From CAYFKJ01 sp964528595 (GTDB lineage Bacteria > Pseudomonadota > Alphaproteobacteria > UBA2966), in NCBI GenBank assembly GCA_964528595.1, contig CAZGTM010000004.1, positions 36,419 to 100,418 of the forward strand: a DNA stretch of 64,000 nucleotides. Direction: 5' to 3'. Under the pieces are notes generated by a model that was given only the letters and a program-made list of their open reading frames with translations, had not been told where the DNA came from and searched no databases. Below, piece after piece: positions 17,231 to 26,226 of the stretch. Numbering within the stretch: the stretch's first letter is position 1; each line of letters begins with the position of its first letter. The translations under genes were made by a program, and so were the position numbers.

Positions 17231-18202
17231 CTACTTGGGCGGCCAGGAGCCGATTTCCTTGTAGTACTTGACCGCGCCTGCATGCCACGTCACGCCGTCC
17301 AGCTTCTTGTTCATGCGCTTGGGGCTAAAGAGGTTCAAGACTGGGAACACCGCGGCCATGGCCTTCTTGTGATCGTGCATGGACTTGGCCATGCGGTAGG
17401 CGATGTCGTCAGGCGTCTTTGTGCTGGCCACGATGGCGGCGTCGTAGGCCATCACGTGCATCGGGTTCAGAACGCCGACATTGGGCTTGGCCGGTTTCAC
17501 GGGCCTGAGATAGGACGGCCTGAAGTTTTTTTTCAGGATCGCCAGGTTCTCGGGCGTGTTGGGAATGTCGAGCGCCCGAATGCCGCCCACCGAGGCGTTG
17601 GCTTCGCGCACCTTGGGCGAACCGATGGCGAAGAAAAAGGCATCCGCCTTACCGGACGTAAAGGCGTTGGCGCCAGCCACCACGTTGGGCACGCGTACGC
17701 CCTTGACGTCGTCGAGCGTCAGGCCGCCGGTCTCCAGTTGCGCCACCAGCATGGGCGGAATGGTTTTCTGGCTAGTAAAGCCCGTGGTGACCTTTTTGCC
17801 TTTGAGGTCGGCGATCGTCATGATGCCGCTGTCTTTGCGTACGAACCAGGCGACGCGCAGCGGATAGAGGATGGAAACGGCACGGATATCGGCCTGCTGG
17901 CGGCCGGAAAAATGACCGGTGCCCGTCGCGGCGAGATGCAGTTCGTCCTCGTTGGTGATGCCGAAGGAATACTCCCCGGCGTTCACCGCCGGCAGGTATA
18001 CAGTGGCGCTGGCGAAGGGGTGAACGGTGGCTTTCAGGCCGGCCTTGTCGTTGGCCATCTTGGCGACCGCGGTGGCCGTCGTGTGATAGAGCGAACCGGG
18101 ATTTGAAGCGGCAATCCCGACGTTCTGAGCCTGAACGACGCCGATGGTCAGAAAAGTAGCGGCGATAAATCCGGAAACTGTGGTGAGTACACCCTTAAGC
18201 AT
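17231..18202 (-). CDS. TAXI family TRAP transporter solute-binding protein
   Basis: 323 residues. A signal peptide (about residues 1-25, ending near VVQAQ) precedes a TAXI-type periplasmic binding domain with NVGIAASNPGSLYHTTATAVAKM and later ADAFFFAIGSP. It captures the substrate for the TRAP permease. A GGGAGG ribosome binding site is directly upstream. A VanR-like GntR operator lies about 50 bp upstream. Substrate unknown; aromatic or other organic acid is likely from neighbours. Confidence 0.92.
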   Translation of the reverse strand: MLKGVLTTVSGFIAATFLTIGVVQAQNVGIAASNPGSLYHTTATAVAKMANDKAGLKATVHPFASATVYLPAVNAGEYSFGITNEDELHLAATGTGHFSGRQQADIRAVSILYPLRVAWFVRKDSGIMTIADLKGKKVTTGFTSQKTIPPMLVAQLETGGLTLDDVKGVRVPNVVAGANAFTSGKADAFFFAIGSPKVREANASVGGIRALDIPNTPENLAILKKNFRPSYLRPVKPAKPNVGVLNPMHVMAYDAAIVASTKTPDDIAYRMAKSMHDHKKAMAAVFPVLNLFSPKRMNKKLDGVTWHAGAVKYYKEIGSWPPK

Positions 18203-18251
18203 GATTTCCTCCCTCTCAAAACGGTTCCAATGTCGTTATTCTGTTTTATTG

Positions 18252-18263
18252 AATGGATCCAAT
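18252..18263. promoter_or_regulatory. GntR (VanR/FadR-type) operator-like palindrome upstream of the TAXI gene
   Basis: AATGGATCCAAT differs at one position from the VanR operator ATTGGATCCAAT and has the TGGATCCA core bound by several FadR-subfamily GntR repressors. The wider arms TTGAA...TTCAA reinforce the symmetry. It sits 50-61 bp before the TAXI start, where a repressor would block transcription. No gntR gene is in the window. Confidence 0.5.
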
Positions 18264-18316
18264 TTCAAGGATCACGGATTCATGAGATTGAGTCAAGATG
18301 GGGCGGGCTGCCTCAA

Positions 18317-19084
18317 TCAGATGTGAGCGAGGCCGCCATCCACCAACAACGACTGCCCGGTCATGAATTCGCTGGCGGGGGAAAGCAGGAAAAGCGTTAT
18401 CCCGACGAGGTCTTCCGGCACCTGTTTGCGTGGAATGGATTGGCGCTGCGCCATGGCTTGGCGCCATTCCTCGTTGACCGCCTTGTTCTCGGCTTCGGTC
18501 TCCGTGAGACCCGGCAGAACGGCATTGACCGTAATGCCTTTGGATCCAAGTTCACGGGCCATGGTGCGGGTCATGCCGATGACGGCGGCCTTCGAGGTAA
18601 CGTAGTGACTGAGGTTGGGAACGCCCATGGGAACCGTGGAGGAGGAGATGTTGACGATGCGCCCCCAGCCGGTCTCCATCATCGTGGCCGTGACGGCCTT
18701 GGCGCAGAGGAACGAACCCGTGACGTTGACCCGCATGACCGTCTCGAACTCCTCCAGCGGAATTTCGTAAAAAGGACGGCGGCCCAACGTGGTGTAGAGA
18801 CCGGCGTTGTTGACCAGGCCATCGATGCGGCCATGCTCGGCCAGGGTGCGGGAAACCATTTCCTCGACGGCGGCCTCGTCGGTCACGTCGACCTCCTGCG
18901 CGAACGCCCGGCCGCCGGCCTCGACGATTTCGCCGGCAACCGTTGCGGCCGCCGCGCCGTTGAGGTCGGCGACGATGGGAATGGCGCCGGCGGCCGACAG
19001 CCGTTTGGCCAGCGTCCGCCCGATGCCCTGCCCCGCGCCAGTGACGATGACGATGCGATTGTCGATATTGAAACTGGAATCCAT
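18317..19084 (-). CDS. Short-chain dehydrogenase/reductase
   Basis: 255 residues, classical SDR. NAD(P)-binding motif VTGAGQGIGRTLA starts near residue 14, NNAG near 90, the catalytic SSS...YVTSK triad in the middle, and the C-terminal LVDGG. Acidic residues after strand 2 (ADLNG) favour NAD. It lies upstream of the TAXI gene on the same strand and is divergent from an amidohydrolase, so it probably acts in the same catabolic route. Substrate unknown. Confidence 0.92.
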   Translation of the reverse strand: MDSSFNIDNRIVIVTGAGQGIGRTLAKRLSAAGAIPIVADLNGAAAATVAGEIVEAGGRAFAQEVDVTDEAAVEEMVSRTLAEHGRIDGLVNNAGLYTTLGRRPFYEIPLEEFETVMRVNVTGSFLCAKAVTATMMETGWGRIVNISSSTVPMGVPNLSHYVTSKAAVIGMTRTMARELGSKGITVNAVLPGLTETEAENKAVNEEWRQAMAQRQSIPRKQVPEDLVGITLFLLSPASEFMTGQSLLVDGGLAHI

Positions 19085-19130
19085 TACGGCCGTTCCCTCT
19101 GACGATCACGAAAACCTGACATTGCCTCAT

Positions 19131-19170
19131 AAGACGAACCGAGTGTAGCGTTGTCGTCCCATTTCGTCTT
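19131..19170. promoter_or_regulatory. Inverted repeat between divergent SDR and amidohydrolase genes
   Basis: AAGACGAA (19131-19138) and TTCGTCTT (19163-19170) are perfect complements separated by 24 bp, immediately before the amidohydrolase ribosome binding site. Either half-sites of a dimeric regulator or a 5' leader stem. Function unproven. Confidence 0.3.
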
Positions 19171-19182
19171 GCCGAGAGAACA

Positions 19183-20199
19183 ATGAAAAAAGTCGACATC
19201 TACAACCACATCTTTCCGCCGCAGTACTACGAGAAGATGATCGAGGTCGCGGGCGATCATAAGGATCTCGGCAAGCGGGTGCGGGGCGTGCCCATGCTGG
19301 CCGACCTCGACGAACGCTTCCGCGTCATGGACCGCTTCGAGGATTACGTGCAAATTCTTTCGGTTCCCGCGCCGCCGCCGGAAGTGCTGGCCGGCCCCGA
19401 AATCGCACCCGAATTGGCCACCCGGGCCAACGACGGCATGGCGGAGTTGTGCCAGAAATACCCGGACCGCTTTCCCGGCTTCACCGCCACCCTGGCCATG
19501 AACAACGTCGATGCCGTGATGGATGAAATCCACCGCGCCATCAAGGACCTCGGCGCCAAGGGCATTGAGTTCTACACCAACGTCAAGGGCAAGCCGCTGG
19601 ATCTGCCGGAGTTCGAGCCCATCTTCGACGCCATGGCGGAGTACGACCTGCCGATCTGGGTCCACCCCGTCCGGCCCGCCCATTTTCCCGACTACCTGAC
19701 GGAGGAAAAATCAAAATACGAAATCTGGTGGACCTTTGGCTGGCCCTATGAGACCAGCGCCTTCATGGCCCGCATGGTGTTTTCCGGCCTGTTCGACAAA
19801 CACCCGAATCTGCGGATCATCACCCACCACATGGGCGGTATGGTGCCTTATTTCGAAGGCCGCGTCGGTCCCGGTTGGGATCAGTTGGGCAGCCGCACGA
19901 CGGACGAGGACTACACCCTCGTCCTCGACAAACTGGAAAAGCGCCCGCTCGATTACTTCAAACTCTTCTACGCCGACACCGCCGTATTCGGCTCGAAATC
20001 GGCGACGGTCTGCGGCCTGGATTTCTTCGGCGCCGACAACGTGGTATTCGCCTCGGACGCGCCCTTCGATCCCGAAAAGGGACCAATGTACATCCGCGAG
20101 ACGATCAAAATCCTGGACGAGTTGGAGATGTCGGACGAGGACCGCCGGAAGATCTATCAGGGCAACGCGGAGCGGCTCCTGAAGATCAAGGTGAGCTAG
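19183..20199 (+). CDS. ACMSD-type amidohydrolase with altered metal motif
   Basis: 338 residues of the amidohydrolase_2 family. Later motifs are kept: WVHPVRP, THHMGGMVPYFEGR and FASDAPFDPEKGP. The N-terminal HxH is changed, reading VDIYNH with Y7 where the first ligand histidine is expected and H9 retained. This may mark a subfamily with different metal use. A GAGAGAA precedes the ATG. Divergent from the SDR gene; probably part of the surrounding aromatic-acid route. Confidence 0.82.
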   Translation: MKKVDIYNHIFPPQYYEKMIEVAGDHKDLGKRVRGVPMLADLDERFRVMDRFEDYVQILSVPAPPPEVLAGPEIAPELATRANDGMAELCQKYPDRFPGFTATLAMNNVDAVMDEIHRAIKDLGAKGIEFYTNVKGKPLDLPEFEPIFDAMAEYDLPIWVHPVRPAHFPDYLTEEKSKYEIWWTFGWPYETSAFMARMVFSGLFDKHPNLRIITHHMGGMVPYFEGRVGPGWDQLGSRTTDEDYTLVLDKLEKRPLDYFKLFYADTAVFGSKSATVCGLDFFGADNVVFASDAPFDPEKGPMYIRETIKILDELEMSDEDRRKIYQGNAERLLKIKVS

Positions 20200-20210
20200 T
20201 TTGCACACTC

Positions 20211-20297
20211 GTCACTCCCGCGAAAGCGGGAGTCCATGTTGTCATTTTCCAATTCGTGGAAAACAGATAGATGGATTCCCGCTTTCGCGGGAATGAC
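20211..20297. repeat. Second copy of the REP-like inverted repeat
   Basis: Starts GTCACTCCCGCG and ends CGCGGGAATGAC, with the inner CCGCTTTCGCGG-type hairpins and the GGATTCC/GGAGTCC pair seen in the 3992-4107 copy. It lies between the convergent amidohydrolase and acyl-CoA ligase genes and may end transcription from both. Confidence 0.75.
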
Positions 20298-20302
20298 GGT
20301 GG

Positions 20303-21724
20303 TTAGTACGGTTGGATTTCCCGCAATTTCGCCTTCAACACTTTCCCCGTCGGGCCTTTAGGCAAGCCATCCAAAATGATCACTTCCCTCGGGCATTTGA
20401 AGTCTGCCAGGTGTTCCTGGCAAAACTCGATTATGTCCTGCGGCGATGCCCCGGCGCTGTCGCGTAGCGAAACATAAGCCGCGATTTCCTCGCCGAGATC
20501 CGGGTGCGGTACGCCGATGACGGCGGCTTCGGAGACGTCGGGGTGGGTAAGTAGAACCTTCTCCACGCTGGCCGGGACGATGGTGTAGCCGCCGCGCAGG
20601 ATGATGTCCTTGATGCGGCCCTCGATGCGGACGAAGCCGTCGCCGTCGATGGTCGCAAGATCGCCGGTTTTGAACCAGTCGCCCTCCAGGACATCAGCGG
20701 TTTGCCCGGGATCGTCCAGATAGCGGCTGAGGTGCGCAGGCGAGTTGATCCAAAGCTCGCCCGTCTCGCCGGGCGGCAGGTCTTCGCCCGCTCCGCCGAC
20801 GATGCGAAGCTCGACATCCGCCACCGCGCGGCCGATGGCGTCGGGTTCGTCACGCCCGTCCAAGGGGCTGTAGGAAATCGGCCGGAACAGTTCCGTCATG
20901 CCGTAGCCCCGGATAATCCGCGTGCCCGTCGCCTGGCGCCATCGCTCGGCAAGTTCCCAGGGACACGGGGCGGCGCCCGAGGCGGCAAAGCGAAGACTGG
21001 TTAGATCGGTCTCGGCCAACGCTGGACTCTCAATGATGCGCTGGAACATGGTGGCCACGCCGGGGTAAACCGTCACGCCGTGCCGGGCGACGGCCGCCAG
21101 GGCGTCCTCGGGCGAAAACCGCTCGAGAAACACCACGGCCGAGCCGGCTAGTAGAGGCGCTAAAATGGTGCCGAAGATGCCCAACGAATGGGCCGGCGGT
21201 AGGGTCGATAGCACGACGTCGTCGGGCGAAAGATCGAGGATCGGTCCCCGCCAATGCTCCAGCGCCTTGATCGTCGCTCGATGAGAAAGCTCAACGCCCT
21301 TGGGCTGGCCGGTACTGCCCGAGGTAAAAAGAATAAAGGCCGTCCCGTCTTCAGCGACCGGAACGGCCTCCGACGCTCCCTCACCCGCCGCCGCTTCGCG
21401 CAAAAATACTTTCGGCGCCAAGGCCTCGACAACGGCCGATTTCTCTTCGTCGCTCAGCCTCGGATTGAGCGGCGTTACGGCGGCGCCGGCCTTCAGCGCG
21501 CCGAATATCGCCGCCGTCAGGTCGATGGGATCCTCAATCTCCAGCGCGACGCGGTCGCCTGGCAACACGTCACGGGACACCAAGTCCAGGGCGACAGCAC
21601 CGGCCCGGCCATCGAGTTCGGCCCAACTTAACGTCCCGTCATCAAGGTAGACGGCGGTTTTGTCGGGCGCGCGCCGGGCCTCGGCCTCGAGCGCGGCGGC
21701 GAGATGGGCCGGCATGTCCGCCAT
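20303..21724 (-). CDS. Acyl/aryl-CoA ligase (AMP-dependent synthetase)
   Basis: 473 residues from the ATG at 21724, 5 bp after the UbiD stop; the open frame extends further only as overlap. ANL-superfamily motifs are present: ILFTSGSTGQPKG (ATP loop), YGMTEL, KTGDLATID, the hinge GRIKDIILRGG and the C-terminal PKGPTGKVLK lysine. It activates a carboxylic acid as a CoA thioester. Shorter than most fatty-acid ligases. Its tight coupling to a UbiD-type decarboxylase suggests CoA activation and decarboxylation of the same aromatic acid. Confidence 0.9.
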   Translation of the reverse strand: MADMPAHLAAALEAEARRAPDKTAVYLDDGTLSWAELDGRAGAVALDLVSRDVLPGDRVALEIEDPIDLTAAIFGALKAGAAVTPLNPRLSDEEKSAVVEALAPKVFLREAAAGEGASEAVPVAEDGTAFILFTSGSTGQPKGVELSHRATIKALEHWRGPILDLSPDDVVLSTLPPAHSLGIFGTILAPLLAGSAVVFLERFSPEDALAAVARHGVTVYPGVATMFQRIIESPALAETDLTSLRFAASGAAPCPWELAERWRQATGTRIIRGYGMTELFRPISYSPLDGRDEPDAIGRAVADVELRIVGGAGEDLPPGETGELWINSPAHLSRYLDDPGQTADVLEGDWFKTGDLATIDGDGFVRIEGRIKDIILRGGYTIVPASVEKVLLTHPDVSEAAVIGVPHPDLGEEIAAYVSLRDSAGASPQDIIEFCQEHLADFKCPREVIILDGLPKGPTGKVLKAKLREIQPY

Positions 21725-21729
21725 CCGGC

Positions 21730-23103
21730 CTACGAGTTGAGAATCTCGTCCATGTCGACCCCATCCCAGACGCCGTCGGGAAAGCTGTGCCGCGGCGTGA
21801 ATTCGGCCAGCGTCGGTTTGGCGGTGGCGTCGACGCCCCATTTCGAGGTGAAGCCGTCGTTGCCCGCCGTCGAGGGATCAAGGTCCGAGCCGCGGGCGTT
21901 GCTGATGATGGTGATGTCGCGGTCGGGCTGGCAGCGCGTCGCAATGGCCCAGTTCACCTTGCGGTCGTCGAACACGTCGACGTCGTGATCGACGACGACG
22001 ACGCGCTTCATGTAGAGGTCGGCGCCCAACACGGCGAGCATGGCATTCTTGGCCTGGCCGGGCAGGCGCTGCTCGATGGAGACATAACAGGTAAAGGGGC
22101 TCGGCACGCGCACTTGTTTGACCGACGGGATCATGGCCCGGACGGCGCGGTAGAGATTGGCTTCCATCGGTACGGTGGACAACAGCATGTGGTCGAGGTG
22201 GCCGACCGAGATGTCCTGATAGTAAGCGCCTTCGCGGTGCGTCACAGCGTTGACCTTGACGACCTCGCGGTTGCGCGCGCCCAGGCTGTAACCGGTGAAT
22301 TCGCCGAACGGCCCTTCCAACACCGTATCGTGCGGCATGATCTCGGTCTCCAGGATCATCTCGGCATGGGCCGGCGCCAGCAGGTCGGAGGTCTTGCACT
22401 TGACCAGTTCGAGGGGTTCGCCCAACAGCGCACCCATGATGCCGCGTTCGTCCTCGTCAATGGAGCCGATGGCCAGGCAGCCCAGCGCGATGGCCGGATG
22501 CACCCCGACCGCCACCACGACGGGCAACGATTCGCCGCGCGCGGCGGCGATCTGATGGTATTCCCAAAGATGCTTGCCCAGGGTGAGGTGGATGGACGTC
22601 GTGTTTTTGCCGGTGATCATCATGCGGTTGTAAGCGCAGTTCCACATGTCGCTGTCGGGATCCTTGGCGAAGGTGATGCCGGCGGTGATGTAGGCGCCGG
22701 CGTCGCCGTTGTGGTGCTCGACCTGCGGCAGCCGGCTGAGATCGACGTCGTCGCCGGTCATGACGACCTGCTGGCAGGGCGCATTGTCGATCACTGTCGG
22801 CGCGATGGGATTTTCCATCGCGTCGAGATATTTCTGCAGCATCTCTCCGGGTTCGGCGTTCATCGCCATGGCGAGACGCGAACGGCTGGCGTGCAGGTTG
22901 GTCAGGACCGGAAAATCGGATCCCGTGACGTTTTCGAAAGTCAAAACGGGACGCTTACGCGCAACTTGCTCCAGCTTGGCGACGGTGGCGGTGATCTCGA
23001 ACGACGGATTGAATTCGCGCTCGACCTGGATCAGGTCTTCGCTGTTCCGCGTGCGGATCATGTCGAGATAGCTGGGCAAGTCCTGGGGCATCGCTTCGTC
23101 CAT
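21730..23103 (-). CDS. UbiD family (prenylated-FMN) decarboxylase
   Basis: 457 residues. The catalytic glutamate pair motif EGPFGE is at 263-268, the spacing known for UbiD/Fdc1 enzymes, and N155...R160 provide the usual cofactor and metal region. These enzymes decarboxylate or carboxylate aromatic and unsaturated acids with prenylated FMN, which needs a UbiX prenyltransferase; none is in the window. A second ATG at residue 5 is an alternative start. The gene is followed after 5 bp by a CoA ligase, as in phthaloyl-CoA-type pathways (analogy only). Confidence 0.9.
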   Translation of the reverse strand: MDEAMPQDLPSYLDMIRTRNSEDLIQVEREFNPSFEITATVAKLEQVARKRPVLTFENVTGSDFPVLTNLHASRSRLAMAMNAEPGEMLQKYLDAMENPIAPTVIDNAPCQQVVMTGDDVDLSRLPQVEHHNGDAGAYITAGITFAKDPDSDMWNCAYNRMMITGKNTTSIHLTLGKHLWEYHQIAAARGESLPVVVAVGVHPAIALGCLAIGSIDEDERGIMGALLGEPLELVKCKTSDLLAPAHAEMILETEIMPHDTVLEGPFGEFTGYSLGARNREVVKVNAVTHREGAYYQDISVGHLDHMLLSTVPMEANLYRAVRAMIPSVKQVRVPSPFTCYVSIEQRLPGQAKNAMLAVLGADLYMKRVVVVDHDVDVFDDRKVNWAIATRCQPDRDITIISNARGSDLDPSTAGNDGFTSKWGVDATAKPTLAEFTPRHSFPDGVWDGVDMDEILNS

Positions 23104-23239
23104 CCGGCAGGTCAGGGAAAAGGGAAAGTCACGGTAGTCAATGTCTCAACAAGGGGCAAGTTTCCGACACCACGCTGGTGCGGGGGCGGAATTTCACCCT
23201 ATTCTATTGGTGGGTCTCATGATTTCGGGAACATAAGGC

Positions 23240-24979
23240 ATGGCGCAGGGCGCTCCAGCTGTTGAAACCGCCGCCGAGGCATTTCTCGCCCGCCTCGGCG
23301 AGCACGGCGTCGATTACCTGTTCGGCAACGCCGGAACCGACTTCCCGTCCATCATCGAAGCCTACTGCAAGGCGGCCGAAACCGGCCTGAAGGTGCCAAC
23401 ACCGATCGCCGTGCCGCATGAGAACCTCGCCGTGGCCATGGCACACGGCTATTACCAGTCCACGGGCCGGCCCCAGGCGGTGATGCTGCATGTCAACGTC
23501 GGCACGGCGAACGCCCTCTGCGGCCTGCTGAACGCTTCGCGCGACAACGTGCCGGTCTTGTTGTTCGCCGGCCGCTCACCGCTGACCGAGGACGAGAGCT
23601 TCGGCGCCCGCACGGTTTTCATCCATTGGGGCCAGGAGATGTTCGACCAGGCCGGCATGGTGCGCGAGGCGGTCAAGTGGGACTACGAGTTGCGCACCCC
23701 CGGACAGGCCGCCCAAGTCGTCGACCGCGCCGTCGCCCTTGCCATGAGCGAACCGCGCGGCCCGACGTACGTTTCCCTGCCGCGCGAAGTTCTGGCGCAG
23801 GCACCCGACGGGGCCACGCCGGAGGTCCGGGGCGCAACGCCGGCCTCACCGCCGGCGCCCGATGCCACGGCAATCGCCGAGCTCGCCGACTCGGTCGCCG
23901 CGGCGGAAAATCCCCTGATCATCACCTCGGGCCTGGGCCGCCGTGACGAAGATGTGGGCGTGTTGTCGAGATTGGCGGAGACCCATGCCATTCCGGTCAT
24001 CCCCTACCGTCCGCGCTATGTCGCCCTGCCCACCGATCATCCCATGCATTTGGGGTTCGAGCCGGCCGCGCACATCAAATCGGCGGACCTCATCATGGTT
24101 GTGGACTGCGACGTGCCCTGGCTGCCCAAGCTGCACACGCCCAATCCCAACGCCAAAGTCGTGCAGATCGGCCCCGACCCCATATACAGCGGCTACGTCA
24201 TGCGGACCTTCCCCTGCCACCTCGGCATCACCGGGCGGCCCGACATGGTCCTGGCCGAGCTTGACCGCAGGCTTGGCGAACGAGGCGCCATGAACAACAT
24301 CGAGGCACGGCGGGACCGGATAGCGGAAATCAGAAATGCCGCGGCCGATGTCCGCACCAAGGCGATCGAAGCGGCGGCCGTCAAGCCGCTGTCGACGACG
24401 CCATGGGTCGCCGCCTGTCTCAACGACATCAAACGGAGCGACGATATCGTGATAACCGAGATGGTCTTCCCGCTGCATCTGATGGACTTCGACCGCCCGG
24501 GAACCCACTTCGGCATGAGCCCGGCCGGCGGTCTGGGCTGGGGATTGGGCGCCGGTATCGGCCAAAAACTCGGCCGGCCGGAACGGCGGGTCATCGCCCT
24601 GGTCGGCGACGGCGGCTACATGTTCGGCAATCCGACGCCGGCGCACTACATTTGCGAAGCCCTGGGCCTTCCCATCCTCACCATCATCCTGAACAACGAG
24701 ATGTGGGGCGCCGTACGCCGCGCCACCCTGAGCATGTACCCCGACGGCGCCGCCTCGCGCTCGAACGATGCGCCGCTGACGCACCTCAAACCCTCGCCCC
24801 GCTTCGAACACGTGGTCGAGGCCTCGGGCGGTTACGCCGAACGGGTCGAAAGTGCGGCGGATTTGCCCGCCGCTCTGGAGCGCGCCTGCCATGCAATCGA
24901 TGTTGAAAAACGCCAAGCTGTGCTTAATGTCATATGCGAGTATTCCGATGGTGCCGCCGCACAGGACGCTCGGCGCTGA
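23240..24979 (+). CDS. Thiamine-diphosphate-dependent enzyme (acetolactate synthase/benzoylformate decarboxylase-like)
   Basis: 579 residues with the three-domain ThDP layout. The catalytic glutamate is E61 (PHENLAVAMAHG), and the ThDP/Mg motif GDGGYMF...NN lies near the C-terminus. It resembles the uncharacterised acetolactate-synthase-like group more than true IlvB: no regulatory subunit is nearby. It may decarboxylate a 2-oxoacid or carry out a ligation. The next gene, a P450, starts 32 bp downstream on the same strand. Confidence 0.87.
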   Translation: MAQGAPAVETAAEAFLARLGEHGVDYLFGNAGTDFPSIIEAYCKAAETGLKVPTPIAVPHENLAVAMAHGYYQSTGRPQAVMLHVNVGTANALCGLLNASRDNVPVLLFAGRSPLTEDESFGARTVFIHWGQEMFDQAGMVREAVKWDYELRTPGQAAQVVDRAVALAMSEPRGPTYVSLPREVLAQAPDGATPEVRGATPASPPAPDATAIAELADSVAAAENPLIITSGLGRRDEDVGVLSRLAETHAIPVIPYRPRYVALPTDHPMHLGFEPAAHIKSADLIMVVDCDVPWLPKLHTPNPNAKVVQIGPDPIYSGYVMRTFPCHLGITGRPDMVLAELDRRLGERGAMNNIEARRDRIAEIRNAAADVRTKAIEAAAVKPLSTTPWVAACLNDIKRSDDIVITEMVFPLHLMDFDRPGTHFGMSPAGGLGWGLGAGIGQKLGRPERRVIALVGDGGYMFGNPTPAHYICEALGLPILTIILNNEMWGAVRRATLSMYPDGAASRSNDAPLTHLKPSPRFEHVVEASGGYAERVESAADLPAALERACHAIDVEKRQAVLNVICEYSDGAAAQDARR

Positions 24980-25011
24980 AGCAATACGATTTGGGGGATG
25001 CGAGAAAGATC

Positions 25012-26226
25012 ATGAGTGACGCCGAATTCGCCCGCTCGTTCGACTTGAACGCCATCGATCAGGATTTCATCGACGATCCGTTTCCGACCCTGCGTAAGCT
25101 CAGGGAGCACGATCCGGTGCATCGCAATCCCGACGGCTCGCTGTACCTCACGCGCTACGAGGATGTGCTGTCGGCCTACCGCAATCCGGCCATGAGCTCC
25201 GACAAGAAGGTCGCCTTCAAGGAGAAGTTCGGCGAAGGCCCGCTTTATACCCACCACACCACCAGCCTGATTTTCAACGACCCGCCCTACCACACGACCG
25301 TGCGCAAATTGCTGTCAGTCGCCTTCACACCACGCAAGCTCAGGGAAATGGAGCCGTTGATTGCCCAGGTCGTGGATGGACTTCTTGACCGGCTGGAGGA
25401 CGAGAAAGAATTCGATTTCATCCCCAACTACGCCATGGCGCTGCCGACCGAGATCATCTCCTTCATGCTGGGCATCCCGGAAGAGCACCGCCACCTGCTG
25501 AGGCCCTATTCCCTGAAAATCCTCGGCGCGTTGGATCCGGTGGTGCCGGAGGACAGGCTGAAGGCCGGCCACGATGCCGTCGCCGAGTTCGGCGAGTTGT
25601 TGACCGAGCTGATCGCGCAGCGCCGCGCCAAGGGAGATCAGACGGGCGCCCAGGGAGAGGTGTTGGCGGCGCTGATATTCGGGGAAGCCGAGGGCCGCAC
25701 GCTGACCGAACTGGAACTGGTACAGAACTGCATCTTCCTGCTCAACGCCGGGCACGAAACGACGACCAGCATGGTCGGCAACGGCGTCGGCATGCTGCTG
25801 GACCACCCGGACCAGCTACACCGCCTGCAGACCGATCCCTCGCTGATCGCCAGTGCTGTCGAGGAAATTCTGCGCTACCAAAGCCCGCTTCAGATCGGCA
25901 ACCGCATGGCGACGAACGACGTCGAGTTCGGCGGCGAAACGTTTCCCGCAGGCACCTATGTTCACGTCTCCATCGCCGGCGCCAACCGTGACCCGGCGGA
26001 ATTCGACAATCCGGAAAACGTCGACATCTCGCGCCGGCCGAACCGCCACTTGGCCTTCGCCATGGGCCACCACATCTGCCTCGGCGCCACCCTGGCCCGC
26101 CTGGAGGGTAAAATCGCCATCGGCCGCCTGGTCGAACGGTTTCCGAACATCAGGCGCAACGGACCCTCCGAGCATCTGGGACTTGCCCGTTTCCGCGGCT
26201 ACAACCACCTGCCGGTGGCGATCTAG
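25012..26226 (+). CDS. Cytochrome P450
   Basis: 404 residues from the ATG at 25012 (MSDAEFARSF), chosen over the longer frame because of a nearby purine-rich AGAAAG and family length. The I-helix motif AGHETT is at 246-251, the EEILR (ExxR) motif follows, and the heme cysteine is C356 in FAMGHHICLGA. It is a soluble bacterial class I P450 that needs a ferredoxin partner; none is adjacent. Together with the ThDP enzyme it forms an operon, likely for hydroxylation of an aromatic or terpenoid-like compound. Confidence 0.93.
   Translation: MSDAEFARSFDLNAIDQDFIDDPFPTLRKLREHDPVHRNPDGSLYLTRYEDVLSAYRNPAMSSDKKVAFKEKFGEGPLYTHHTTSLIFNDPPYHTTVRKLLSVAFTPRKLREMEPLIAQVVDGLLDRLEDEKEFDFIPNYAMALPTEIISFMLGIPEEHRHLLRPYSLKILGALDPVVPEDRLKAGHDAVAEFGELLTELIAQRRAKGDQTGAQGEVLAALIFGEAEGRTLTELELVQNCIFLLNAGHETTTSMVGNGVGMLLDHPDQLHRLQTDPSLIASAVEEILRYQSPLQIGNRMATNDVEFGGETFPAGTYVHVSIAGANRDPAEFDNPENVDISRRPNRHLAFAMGHHICLGATLARLEGKIAIGRLVERFPNIRRNGPSEHLGLARFRGYNHLPVAI

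Noticed and set aside
21787..23265. 492-codon plus-strand open frame opposite the UbiD gene
   Set aside because: Antisense shadow of a well-supported UbiD family gene; no recognisable domain.
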